Below are positions 8,697 through 16,748 of a stretch of DNA of 59,154 bases, piece by piece; position 1 is the first letter of the stretch; each line of letters opens with the position of its first letter. The stretch is taken from NCBI GenBank assembly GCA_023388075.1, contig JAEWGX010000010.1, positions 1-59,154 on the forward strand. Reading direction: 5' to 3'. Source of the DNA: Pseudomonadota bacterium. GTDB taxonomy: Bacteria; Pseudomonadota; Gammaproteobacteria; Burkholderiales; Burkholderiaceae_E. The translations under genes were made by a program, and so were the position numbers. Under the pieces are notes generated by a model, which was not told the origin of the DNA, searched no databases, and was given only the letters and a program-made list of their open reading frames with translations.

Positions 8697-10206
8697 GGCC
8701 GGCCGGCGGACGGCCGCCCCCGGATATCGACACGCGCAGCGCCTCCAGCATGCGCGGATTGTCCAGGGTGGCTACATTGAAGCGCATCCAGCTCCCGGGG
8801 GCCTGGGTCGGCGAGAACAGGCTGCCGGGCGCCATCAGGAAGCCGCGATCCAGCATCGCCTGGGCGAGCGCGATCGAGTCCATCCCGGTGTCGATCCACT
8901 GGAACATGCCGTGCCCACCCTGGCGCGCGCGAGGAAAACCGAACGGCTCGAGGGCGGCCGAGGCTTGCTGGTGGGCGAGCAGCAGCCGCTGGCGCAGCCG
9001 CTCGACATGTCGCCGATAGTGGCCCTCCGAGAGCACCCGGTACACCACCCGCTCGCCGATCTCCGGGCTGGTGAGCCCCACCAGCATCTTCAGGTCGGTC
9101 AGCTCGCGGGCCAGGCCCGGTTCGCAGGCGATGAAGCCGACCCGCAGCGTGGCCGCCAGGGTCTTGGAGAAGCCGCCCAGGTAGATCACCCGGTCGAGCT
9201 GGTCGAGCGCCGCCACCCGGGTGCACGCCTGGACGGCAGCCCCGGGATGGAGGTCGCAGTAGACGTCGTCCTCGACCACCCGAAAGTCATGACGCTCCGC
9301 GAGCTGCAGCACGCCGTAGGCCTTGGCGGCCGAGAGCGAGCCGCCGGTCGGGTTGTGCAGCACCGAGCCCATCACGAAGAGCTTCGGACGATGCTCCGCC
9401 GCCAACTCGGCCAGCCGGGCGAGGTCCGGGCCGTCGGCAAGGCGCGGCACGCCGACCACCCGGGCGCCAAGCAGGGCGAAGCGGCCGAACACCAGGAACC
9501 AGCCCGGATCCTCGACCAGCACCGTGTCCCCGGGACGAAGGAAGTGGCGCGCGACCAGGTCGAGCCCCTGGGTCACGCCGTTCGTGGTGACCAGTTGCTC
9601 GGGCGTGGCGGCAATCTCGAGCTGCTCGAGCTTGAGCTGTAGCTGCTGTCGCAGCGGCAGGTAGCCCTGCGCCTGGCCGTAGCCCATCAGGCCCGACCAG
9701 TTCTGGCGGCCGAGCGAGCGCAGGCTGCCGGCGACCAGCTCGCCGTCGAGCCAGCCGTTGGGAAGCACCCCGCTACCCGGCATGTCGCACGAAGGCAATT
9801 GGCGGAACATGTTGCGCAGCAGCCAGACGACGTCGATCTGGCTGTTGGAGGCCTCGGCCCAGGCGTGGGCCTGCGCGACCTGGCTTTGCACATCCCGGGG
9901 CTTCACGTAGAAGCCCGAGCCGGGGCGCGCCTCGATGTAGCCGCGCGCGATCAGCCGGTCGTAGGCCTCCACCACGGTGAACCGCGATACGCGGTGCTCG
10001 GCCGCGAAGCGCCGGATCGATGGCATGCGCGCCCCCGGCCGCATCAGTCGCTCGTCGATACGGCCGGCATAGTGGGCGACGATCCGCTGGACCAGCGTGC
10101 GATCGCCATCAGGCCGCAGGATGTCGCCCGCGACCTGGACCGCGGCCCCGCCGGCCTCCGGGCCGGGCGCGGTGCCGATGTCGGCGTTTCGAACCCGCTC
10201 GTCCAT
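8692..10206 (-). CDS. MocR/PdxR-type transcriptional regulator (GntR wHTH fused to class I aminotransferase)
   Basis: 504 aa, the usual length for MocR proteins. Residues about 25-100 form a GntR winged helix (PSIRRFAAEHRVSRFTVVEAYDRL, then ARGYIEARPGSGFYV). A Pro/Ala linker leads to a type I PLP aminotransferase-like domain from about 140 to the end, with the internal-aldimine lysine in GGFSKTL and the phosphate/substrate region (VEDDVYCDLHPG). Such proteins sense PLP or an amine or amino acid and usually control a divergent gene. The divergent neighbour is glucokinase, about 195 bp away. Two exact 11-bp direct repeats lie between them. The effector is unknown. Confidence 0.92.
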   Translation of the reverse strand: MDERVRNADIGTAPGPEAGGAAVQVAGDILRPDGDRTLVQRIVAHYAGRIDERLMRPGARMPSIRRFAAEHRVSRFTVVEAYDRLIARGYIEARPGSGFYVKPRDVQSQVAQAHAWAEASNSQIDVVWLLRNMFRQLPSCDMPGSGVLPNGWLDGELVAGSLRSLGRQNWSGLMGYGQAQGYLPLRQQLQLKLEQLEIAATPEQLVTTNGVTQGLDLVARHFLRPGDTVLVEDPGWFLVFGRFALLGARVVGVPRLADGPDLARLAELAAEHRPKLFVMGSVLHNPTGGSLSAAKAYGVLQLAERHDFRVVEDDVYCDLHPGAAVQACTRVAALDQLDRVIYLGGFSKTLAATLRVGFIACEPGLARELTDLKMLVGLTSPEIGERVVYRVLSEGHYRRHVERLRQRLLLAHQQASAALEPFGFPRARQGGHGMFQWIDTGMDSIALAQAMLDRGFLMAPGSLFSPTQAPGSWMRFNVATLDNPRMLEALRVSISGGGRPPAGP

Positions 10207-10249
10207 GTCGCTAGCTCCGTCCGTGCGCGGCGGCCGAACCGTCCGCCAT

Positions 10250-10294
10250 CCGTACCGGTCCGGATTCTAACGGGCCTGCATACCCGTACCGGTC
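10250..10294. promoter_or_regulatory. Direct-repeat operator candidate for the MocR regulator, around its own -10
   Basis: CCGTACCGGTC occurs at 10250-10260 and again at 10284-10294, same orientation, 34 bp start to start. On the minus strand a TAGAAT -10-like hexamer (10269-10264, 5 of 6 to TATAAT) sits between the two copies. Known biology: MocR proteins such as GabR bind paired direct repeats around overlapping divergent promoters. Operator function is inferred. Confidence 0.55.
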
Positions 10295-10401
10295 GGCCGT
10301 GGGCGACCGTCATGGCGGAGAGGCCCTGCCACCCGGGACTTTGCCTCTCGGAACGTCCCCTCGAGCGCACGGAGGCGACCCGTCCATGCCATCATTGCCG
10401 C

Positions 10402-11415
10402 ATGCAATCGTGGCCCTATCCGACGCTGCTTGCCGATATCGGCGGCACCAATGTGCGCTTCGCCCTTGCCGAGGAGGCCGGCGCGACGCCGACCGATATC
10501 GCGGTGCTGCGCACCGCCCACCATCCCGACCTAGCCGATGCCGCCGCCACCTACCTGGCCGGCATCGGGCGGGACCGGGAAGCGGCGCCGGCCGGGGCCG
10601 CACTGGCGATCGCCGCGCCGGCCGACCCCGCTCGCCAAAAGCCGGTGCGGCTCACCAACTCCGCCTTCACCATCGACGCCGCGGCCTTGGCGCGCCGCAT
10701 CGGTCTCGAGGCGTTCTGGGTGGTCAACGACTTCGAGGCGCTGGCCTGGTCCCTGCCCACGTTGGCAAGCGCGGACCTGGACCAGATCGGTCCCGTGGCG
10801 CCGTCTCGCGACTCGACCATGGCGGTGATCGGCCCCGGCACCGGAATGGGCTGTGCCGGGCTGCTGCGCGACGGCACCGGCTGGCACACGGTCGCCGGGG
10901 AAGGCGGCCATGTCACGCTGGGCGGTCGAACCGCCTTCGAGCGCGAGGTGCTTGCCGCCGCGGCGGCGCGCGCGGACCACGTCTCGGCCGAACGGCTGCT
11001 CTCGGGCACCGGCCTGCCGCTGCTCTATCACGCCGTCGCCGCGGTCCGGGGCGACGAAGCAGCCAACCGCCCGGCGCCGGAACCCAAGGACATCACGGCC
11101 GGTGCCACCGGCGGCGACCCCCTGTGCGCCGACGTGATGACCACCTTCTGCTCGCTGCTCGGCGTCTATGCCGGAAACATCGCGCTGACCTTCGGTGCCT
11201 CCGGTGGCCTGCTGATCGGTGGCGGCATCCTGGGGCACGTTCGCGAGCTGCTCGAGCGCAGCGAGTTTCGCGCGCGCTTCGAGGACAAGGGACGCTTCTC
11301 GGGCTACCTCGGGCGCATCGGTACGGCACTGATCACGCGCGACCACCCCGCGCTCGGGGGGTTGGTCTACGCGCTGCAGCGCTCGCTGCCGAGCCTTCCT
11401 GTCCAGCGGCTGTAG
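10402..11415 (+). CDS. glk: Glucokinase
   Basis: 337 aa, ROK-independent (Glk/hexokinase-fold) bacterial glucokinase that makes glucose 6-phosphate from glucose and ATP. Visible: the phosphate-1 motif LLADIGGTNVRFAL near the N-terminus, the catalytic NDFEAL, the adenosine-side GPGTGMGCAGL, the sugar-binding GEGGHVTLGG, and SAERLLSGTGL. The open frame extends upstream to 9799, but homology begins only at the ATG at 10402, a few residues before LLADIGGTN. It is divergent from the mocR-like gene and converges with a crotonase gene 17 bp downstream. Confidence 0.93.
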   Translation: MQSWPYPTLLADIGGTNVRFALAEEAGATPTDIAVLRTAHHPDLADAAATYLAGIGRDREAAPAGAALAIAAPADPARQKPVRLTNSAFTIDAAALARRIGLEAFWVVNDFEALAWSLPTLASADLDQIGPVAPSRDSTMAVIGPGTGMGCAGLLRDGTGWHTVAGEGGHVTLGGRTAFEREVLAAAAARADHVSAERLLSGTGLPLLYHAVAAVRGDEAANRPAPEPKDITAGATGGDPLCADVMTTFCSLLGVYAGNIALTFGASGGLLIGGGILGHVRELLERSEFRARFEDKGRFSGYLGRIGTALITRDHPALGGLVYALQRSLPSLPVQRL

Positions 11416-11432
11416 GAATCCACGGCCTGCGG

Positions 11433-12548
11433 TCAGGCCACGGGCGCGAAGAACTCCGCCACCAGCTCCGGCGTCACCTCGGCGGCGGACGCAGGGGACC
11501 AGCCCGGCGACTTGTCCTTGTCGATCAGCAGAGCCCGCACGCCCTCGGGGAAATCGTGGTGGCGCATGCACTGCATCGCCACTACCAGGTCCAGAGACAG
11601 GACCTGCTCCAGGCCGAGCAGGCGGCAGCGCCGCAGGTACTCGAGCGTGACCGCGGCGGCAGTGGGCGAGCCCTCCAGCAGGTTGGCGAGCGGGCGCTCG
11701 AACCACGGATCGACCGAAGCGGCCTCCTTCATTCCCTTGACGATGCCGCTCAGCTTCGCGCGGGTGCAGATGGACCGGATCACGTCGTGGCGCTCGCGCA
11801 GCGCCGAGGGACCGGCCGGCACCGCGCCCGCCGCCTCGAACTGCCGGCAGAAGTGCGTTGCCTGCGCGCGGTGGTCGGCCACCCTGCCGCCCCATTCGAT
11901 CGCGCAGAAGGCCTCGAGGAACTCGGCCTGCCGCGCGTGGTCGACGACATAGTCGGCGAAGCGGGCGTAGATCGCGTCCTGCTCGTCCAGCATGACGCCG
12001 GTCAGCGCGAGCAGGAGGCCGGCCTCGCCCGGCACCCGATTGAGGAACCAGCCGCCGCCGACGTCCGGAAAAAGGCCGATGTGGATCTCCGGCATAGCGA
12101 TCCGCGAGCCGGCCGCGACGAACCGATGGCTGCCGGCCACCGAGAGGCCGAGCCCGCCGCCCATGGTGACGCCATGCGCCCACGTGACCATCGGCTTCGG
12201 GTAGGTGTGCATGAGGTAGTCGAGCTGGTATTCGATGGAGAAGAAGCGATCGCCGTAGTCGAACGCCCCCGGCCCGCCCTGCCGGATCTCGCGCGCGATG
12301 CGGCTCACGTCGCCGCCGGCACAGAACCCCTTCGGCCCGTCGCCGGCAACGATCACCGCGACGATGGCATCGTCGAGGGCCCATGCGCCGAACTGCGCGA
12401 GCATCAGCTCGCACATGTCGAGGTCGAGTGCATTCAGGCGCCGGGGTCGCGCCAGCCAGGCGATGCCCACGCTGCGTCCGGCACCGGCCGCGCGCGTCTC
12501 GAAGCGCACCGGCGGCTCGCTCGCTCCGGTCACCTGGTCACCGCCCAT
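11433..12548 (-). CDS. Enoyl-CoA hydratase/isomerase family protein, 3-hydroxyisobutyryl-CoA hydrolase-like
   Basis: 371 aa from the chosen ATG. It belongs to the long ECH_2 branch of the crotonase fold, typical of 3-hydroxyisobutyryl-CoA hydrolases (valine degradation) and longer than ordinary hydratases. Visible: the oxyanion-hole strand KGFCAGGDVSRIA (about 70), HGVTMGGGLGLSVAG, the catalytic acid region MPEIHIGLFPDVGGGWF, and the long C-terminal helical extension ending MRHHDFPEGVRALLIDKD. The frame stays open to 12674, but the extra 42 residues are not family-like; ATG 12614 is an alternative start. Other hydratases of the branch cannot be excluded. Confidence 0.85.
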   Translation of the reverse strand: MGGDQVTGASEPPVRFETRAAGAGRSVGIAWLARPRRLNALDLDMCELMLAQFGAWALDDAIVAVIVAGDGPKGFCAGGDVSRIAREIRQGGPGAFDYGDRFFSIEYQLDYLMHTYPKPMVTWAHGVTMGGGLGLSVAGSHRFVAAGSRIAMPEIHIGLFPDVGGGWFLNRVPGEAGLLLALTGVMLDEQDAIYARFADYVVDHARQAEFLEAFCAIEWGGRVADHRAQATHFCRQFEAAGAVPAGPSALRERHDVIRSICTRAKLSGIVKGMKEAASVDPWFERPLANLLEGSPTAAAVTLEYLRRCRLLGLEQVLSLDLVVAMQCMRHHDFPEGVRALLIDKDKSPGWSPASAAEVTPELVAEFFAPVA

Positions 12549-12702
12549 CGCGGGGCCGGCCGACGCAACGACGCGCCGGAGAAGTCGGGTTTCGCATCCC
12601 CGGATTGTAGCCATCGGCCTGGTGGATTTCCCGGAGACCGGGCCATGACCCGCCGACCGTGAGATAACATGCACGGACCCTGCATCTTCTCGAGCCGTAA
12701 AA

Positions 12703-13308
12703 GTGAAACGGATCCGCTACTACCTCGCCCCGCGCTCCCCGTGGACCTACCTCGGACATGATCGCCTGCTGGAGATCGCGCAGCGCCACGGCGCCGTCAT
12801 CGAGCCACGGCCGTTCAATCTCACCGAGATCATGCCGATGGCTGGCGGCAAGCAACTGAAGGATCGGCCGCCACAACGGCAGGCGTATCGCCTGGTCGAG
12901 CTGGCCCGCTGGTCGCGCTATCTGGGCTTGCCGCTCAACCTTCACCCCCGCCACTTCCCGGTGGACGAGAACGAGGCCGCGAAGATGATCATCGCGGCCA
13001 CCGAATCGGGCGGCGCCGACGCCGGGCTTCGATTGACCGGTGCGTTCCTGCGCGCGGTCTGGGTGGAGGAGCGAGACATCGCCGACCCGTCGACCATGAT
13101 GGCGCTGGCCGACGAGTGCGGGCTCGACGGCCGTAGGTTGTACGAGGCGCGGATCGCCGCGACCGAACTCTTCCAGCGCTACACCGAGGACGCGAAGGCG
13201 CTGCAGGTGTTCGGTGCGCCATGGTACGAGGTAGACGGCGAGTCGTTCTGGGGACAGGACCGCCTGGATTTCGTCGAGCGGGCGCTCGCGGGCAGCGCCC
13301 AGGGGTAA
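12703..13308 (+). CDS. 2-hydroxychromene-2-carboxylate isomerase / DsbA-family protein
   Basis: 201 aa, DsbA/kappa-GST fold. In place of a CXXC it has Ser12 in RSPWTYLG, the catalytic or GSH-stabilising serine of HCCA isomerases. The C-terminal part carries QVFGAPWYEVDGESFWGQDRLDFVE, with the cis-Pro loop (GAPWY) and W-G-Q-D-R typical of the family. HCCA isomerase acts in naphthalene-type degradation using glutathione, but most genomic homologues have no assigned substrate. The GTG start at 12703 fits the homology start. It is divergent from the crotonase gene. No naphthalene genes are nearby, so the exact substrate is open. Confidence 0.85.
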   Translation: MKRIRYYLAPRSPWTYLGHDRLLEIAQRHGAVIEPRPFNLTEIMPMAGGKQLKDRPPQRQAYRLVELARWSRYLGLPLNLHPRHFPVDENEAAKMIIAATESGGADAGLRLTGAFLRAVWVEERDIADPSTMMALADECGLDGRRLYEARIAATELFQRYTEDAKALQVFGAPWYEVDGESFWGQDRLDFVERALAGSAQG

Positions 13309-13345
13309 TCGCGTTCAACCTGGACAAGACAGCAGGAGGAGACCG

Positions 13346-14347
13346 GTGAATCGCATGGAACGAAGTGGCCGTCGGGCGACGCTGAAGGCTCTCGGGATCG
13401 CCGCCGCCGCGGCCGGGTTGCATGCCACGGGCACGGCGCAAACCCGCAAGGACGCGCTACGGATCGTGGTGGGCATCGCGCCCGGCGGCGTATCCGATAC
13501 GGCCGCGCGCGCGCTCGCCCCGGCATTCGACGGCGTCTATGCAAGCGCCACTGTCGTGGAGAACCGCACCGGCGCCGGCGGCCAGCTCGCCGTGAGCGCG
13601 ATGAGGGATGCAGCACCGGACGGTGCCATCGCCATGCTCACGCCCGCCTCCGTACTCACTGTCTACCCGCACACCTACCGGCAGTTGCCGTACGAGCCGT
13701 TCAAGGACCTGGCCCCGGTCGGTTTGACCGGCCGCTTCGAGTTCGGCTTCGGCGTCGGACCCATGGTGCCGGATTCGGTGAAGACGCTGGACGACTTCTT
13801 CGCCTGGTGCCGAGCGAATCCGGCCAAGGCAAGCTTCGGCTCACCCGCGGCAGGATCGATTCCGCACTTCATCGGAATCCTGGTCGGTCGCGCCGGTGGC
13901 ATCGACCTGGTGCACGTGCCCTACCGCGGCACCCAGCCCGCCCTGATCGACCTGGTCGGTGGACAGATCGCGGCCGCATCCGGGCCCGTTGGCGGCTTCG
14001 TGAAGCAGGTTGAAGCCGGCAAGTGCCGCCTCCTCGCGACTTCAGGCGAGCGTCGGTCGCGATTCACGCCGAGCGTCCCGACCTATGCCGAGCTGGGCTT
14101 CCCTGATATCCGGTTCGACGAATGGCTTGGCTGCTTCATGCCCGGCACCACGTCGAACGAACGAATCGAGGCCGCGAGCGCGGTGATTCGCCAGGCGATG
14201 AACGACGCCAAGGTCCAGGGCGTGCTCGCGGCCGCCGGGATCGATCCGGTGACGTCCACGCCGGCGGAGCTGGCGCGATTGCTTCGAAGCGACCACGACC
14301 GATGGAAGGAAATCGTGCAGTCCATCGGTTTCGAGATGAAGACTTGA
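13346..14347 (+). CDS. Tripartite tricarboxylate transporter substrate-binding protein (Bug/TctC family)
   Basis: 333 aa periplasmic solute-binding protein. GTG start at 13346 with a strong AGGAGG about 7 nt upstream. The N-terminus GRRATLKALG followed by an Ala-rich core and TAQ looks like a Tat-type or long Sec signal peptide. Family hallmarks: IVVGIAPGGVSDTAARA, VVENRTGAGGQLA, and VPYRGTQPALIDLVGGQI. No TctA/TctB membrane partners are near, as is usual for the many orphan Bug receptors of Burkholderiales. The ligand is probably a carboxylate but cannot be read from the sequence. Confidence 0.93.
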   Translation: MNRMERSGRRATLKALGIAAAAAGLHATGTAQTRKDALRIVVGIAPGGVSDTAARALAPAFDGVYASATVVENRTGAGGQLAVSAMRDAAPDGAIAMLTPASVLTVYPHTYRQLPYEPFKDLAPVGLTGRFEFGFGVGPMVPDSVKTLDDFFAWCRANPAKASFGSPAAGSIPHFIGILVGRAGGIDLVHVPYRGTQPALIDLVGGQIAAASGPVGGFVKQVEAGKCRLLATSGERRSRFTPSVPTYAELGFPDIRFDEWLGCFMPGTTSNERIEAASAVIRQAMNDAKVQGVLAAAGIDPVTSTPAELARLLRSDHDRWKEIVQSIGFEMKT

Positions 14348-14408
14348 CCGGGGTGGGCATCGGGAGAGGCCCGCGGCCCGCCTCCCTGCCCTGACCACTC
14401 TCCACCTT

Positions 14409-16748
14409 TCACTTCCCGGCGGGCGCCATCACCACGTCGCGCCACTTCGGTTCCAGCAGTGTCCCCTTGCGTCCGCGGGTGCCGGCATGGCCGCCCAGCT
14501 CGCGCAGGGACATCGTCCGTTCCATCGGCTTGTCGCGGTTGCCCTTGCCCCGGACGAGGATCCCCTCCTTGCCGCAGACCACGACCTGGCGCAGCTTCTC
14601 GCCGGCATCCAGCTTCATCAGGGTGACGCCGCGCCCGCCGTTCTTCAGCACCTTCACGTCGCCGATGCCGAAGGTGAGCATCCGGCCGCGATAGCCGCCG
14701 CCCGTGCCTTCGCTCAGGCACACCACCGTGCTGGCGGCGGCCTCGTCGAAGAGCGCCGGCCGCAGCGGAACGTCTCCAGGCTCCAGCGAGAGGAATCCCT
14801 TCCCGGCCTTGATGCGACCGGTCCAGTCGCCGGCGTGGCAGACGAGCCCGTTGCCGCCGGCGGTTGCGATCAGCACCGCGGTCGATGCCGGCGCCGCGAA
14901 GGCGTGGTCGATGCGCGCGCCCGCCTCTACCTCCACCAGGCTGGTGATCGGCACGCCGTCGCCGCGGGACGACGGCAGGCTTGCCACCGGAATCGCGTAG
15001 ACCCGCCCGTTGGTGGCGATCGCGTAGAGCGCGTCGCTCGTCATCACCGGAAAGGCGCCGTAGAAGGCATCGCCGCTCTTGAAGGAGAACTGCGCGGGAT
15101 CGTGGCCATGGCCCTGGCGCGAGCGCACCCAGCCCTTCTCCGAAACGATGACGGTGACCGGCTCCTCCACGACGCGGATCTCGACGCTCGCGCGATCGGC
15201 GGCCTCGATCAGGGTGCGGCGGTCGTCGCCGTAGAGCTTCGCGTCGGCCTCGATCTCCTTCACGATCTGGCGACGCAATGCCGCTTCGCTGTCGAGCAGC
15301 GCCTGCAGCCCGGCCTTTTCCTTGCGCAGCTCCTCGAGCTCGCGCTCGATGCGGATCGCCTCCAGCCGAGCGAGCTGGCGCAGCCGGATCTCCAAGATGT
15401 CCTCGGCCTGGCGATCGGTGAGCTCGAAGGCCGCGATCAGCGCCGGCTTCGGCTCGTCGGACTGGCGGATGATGCGGATCACCTCGTCGATGTTGAGCAG
15501 CACGAGCTGCCGGCCCTCGAGGATGTGGATCCGGTCGTTGACCTTGTCGAGCCGGAACATGGTCCGCCGCCGCACCGTCTCGACGCGGAAGGCGGCCCAT
15601 TCCTGGAGGATCTCCAGGAGCGATTTCTGGCGCGGTCGCCCGTCGCGGCCGATCATCACCAGGTTGACCGGCACGCTGGATTCCAGGCTCGTCAGCGTGA
15701 GCAGCGTCGCCAAGAGCTGCTGCTGGTCGATGCGAGAGGTCTTCGGCTCGATCACCAGCCGCACCGCGGCCTCCCGCCCGGACTCGTCGCGTACGGCATC
15801 CATGACCGCGAGGACCTGCCCCTTCAGCTGGACCTGCTCGGGCGAGAGCGACTTCTTGCCGGCGCGCACCTTGGGGTTGGTGATTTCCTCGATCTCCTCC
15901 AGCACTCTCTGCGCCGAGACGCCGTGCGGCATCTCGTCGATCACCAGCTGCCATTGGCCGCGGGCGAGGTCCTCGAAGTGATGGCGGGCGCGCACCCGGA
16001 TCGAACCGCGGCCGCTGCGGTAGGCCTCGGCGACGTCCTCGGGCGAGGAAATGATCTGCCCGCCGCCCGGGAAGTCGGGCCCGGGCAGCAGACCGAGCAG
16101 GTCGGCAAGGCCGATCTTCGGGTTGCGCACCACCGCTGCCGCGGCCCGCGCGACCTCGTTCAGGTTGTGCGGCGGGATCTCGGTGGCCAGCGCGACCGCG
16201 ATCCCCGAAGCGCCGTTGAGCAGCACCATCGGCAGGCGCGCCGGCAGGCGGGCGGGCTCGCGCCCCGAGCCGTCGTAGTTGGGGACGAAGTCCACGGTGC
16301 CGAGGTCGATCTCGTCGAGCAGCAGGCGCGCGTGCGCGGTGAGCCGCGCCTCGGTGTATCGCATTGCAGCCGCACCGTCGCCGTCGCGCGAGCCGAAGTT
16401 GCCCTGGCCGTCGATCAGCGGATAGCGCAGCGAGAAGTCCTGCGCCATGCGGACGAGGGCATCGTAGGCTGCCGTGTCGCCATGCGGGTGGTACTTGCCC
16501 AGCACGTCGCCCACCACCCGCGCCGACTTGACCGGCTTGGCCGCGGGCCCGAGGCCCATCTCGTTCATCGCATACAGGATGCGCCGCTGGACGGGCTTCT
16601 GGCCGTCGCAGACATCGGGCAGGGCTCGGCTCTTGATGGTGGAGATGGCGTAGTCGAGGTAGGCACGCTCGGCGTAGCGGGCGAGCGTGAGCGAATCCGC
16701 CTCGTCTTCCGGGTCCTCGCCCGGGATCGGATCGATCCGGTCATCCAT
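14409..16748 (-). CDS. parC: DNA topoisomerase IV subunit A
   Basis: 779 aa breakage-reunion subunit of topoisomerase IV, which decatenates daughter chromosomes. It has the catalytic Tyr131 in AAMRYTEARL, the QRRILYAM and KYHPHGD segments of the winged-helix/tower region, LIDGQGNFGSRDGDGAA, and a coiled-coil neck (LEELRKEKAGLQALLDSE, about 460-480). The C-terminus is a beta-pinwheel. It lacks the GyrA box QRRGGKG and sits with parE, so parC rather than gyrA. Its ATG overlaps the parE stop by one base (TGATG), so the two subunits are translationally coupled. Confidence 0.96.
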   Translation of the reverse strand: MDDRIDPIPGEDPEDEADSLTLARYAERAYLDYAISTIKSRALPDVCDGQKPVQRRILYAMNEMGLGPAAKPVKSARVVGDVLGKYHPHGDTAAYDALVRMAQDFSLRYPLIDGQGNFGSRDGDGAAAMRYTEARLTAHARLLLDEIDLGTVDFVPNYDGSGREPARLPARLPMVLLNGASGIAVALATEIPPHNLNEVARAAAAVVRNPKIGLADLLGLLPGPDFPGGGQIISSPEDVAEAYRSGRGSIRVRARHHFEDLARGQWQLVIDEMPHGVSAQRVLEEIEEITNPKVRAGKKSLSPEQVQLKGQVLAVMDAVRDESGREAAVRLVIEPKTSRIDQQQLLATLLTLTSLESSVPVNLVMIGRDGRPRQKSLLEILQEWAAFRVETVRRRTMFRLDKVNDRIHILEGRQLVLLNIDEVIRIIRQSDEPKPALIAAFELTDRQAEDILEIRLRQLARLEAIRIERELEELRKEKAGLQALLDSEAALRRQIVKEIEADAKLYGDDRRTLIEAADRASVEIRVVEEPVTVIVSEKGWVRSRQGHGHDPAQFSFKSGDAFYGAFPVMTSDALYAIATNGRVYAIPVASLPSSRGDGVPITSLVEVEAGARIDHAFAAPASTAVLIATAGGNGLVCHAGDWTGRIKAGKGFLSLEPGDVPLRPALFDEAAASTVVCLSEGTGGGYRGRMLTFGIGDVKVLKNGGRGVTLMKLDAGEKLRQVVVCGKEGILVRGKGNRDKPMERTMSLRELGGHAGTRGRKGTLLEPKWRDVVMAPAGK

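Noticed and set aside
9799..10401. N-terminal extension of glucokinase
   Set aside because: It would run through the divergent regulator gene, and homology starts at 10402.
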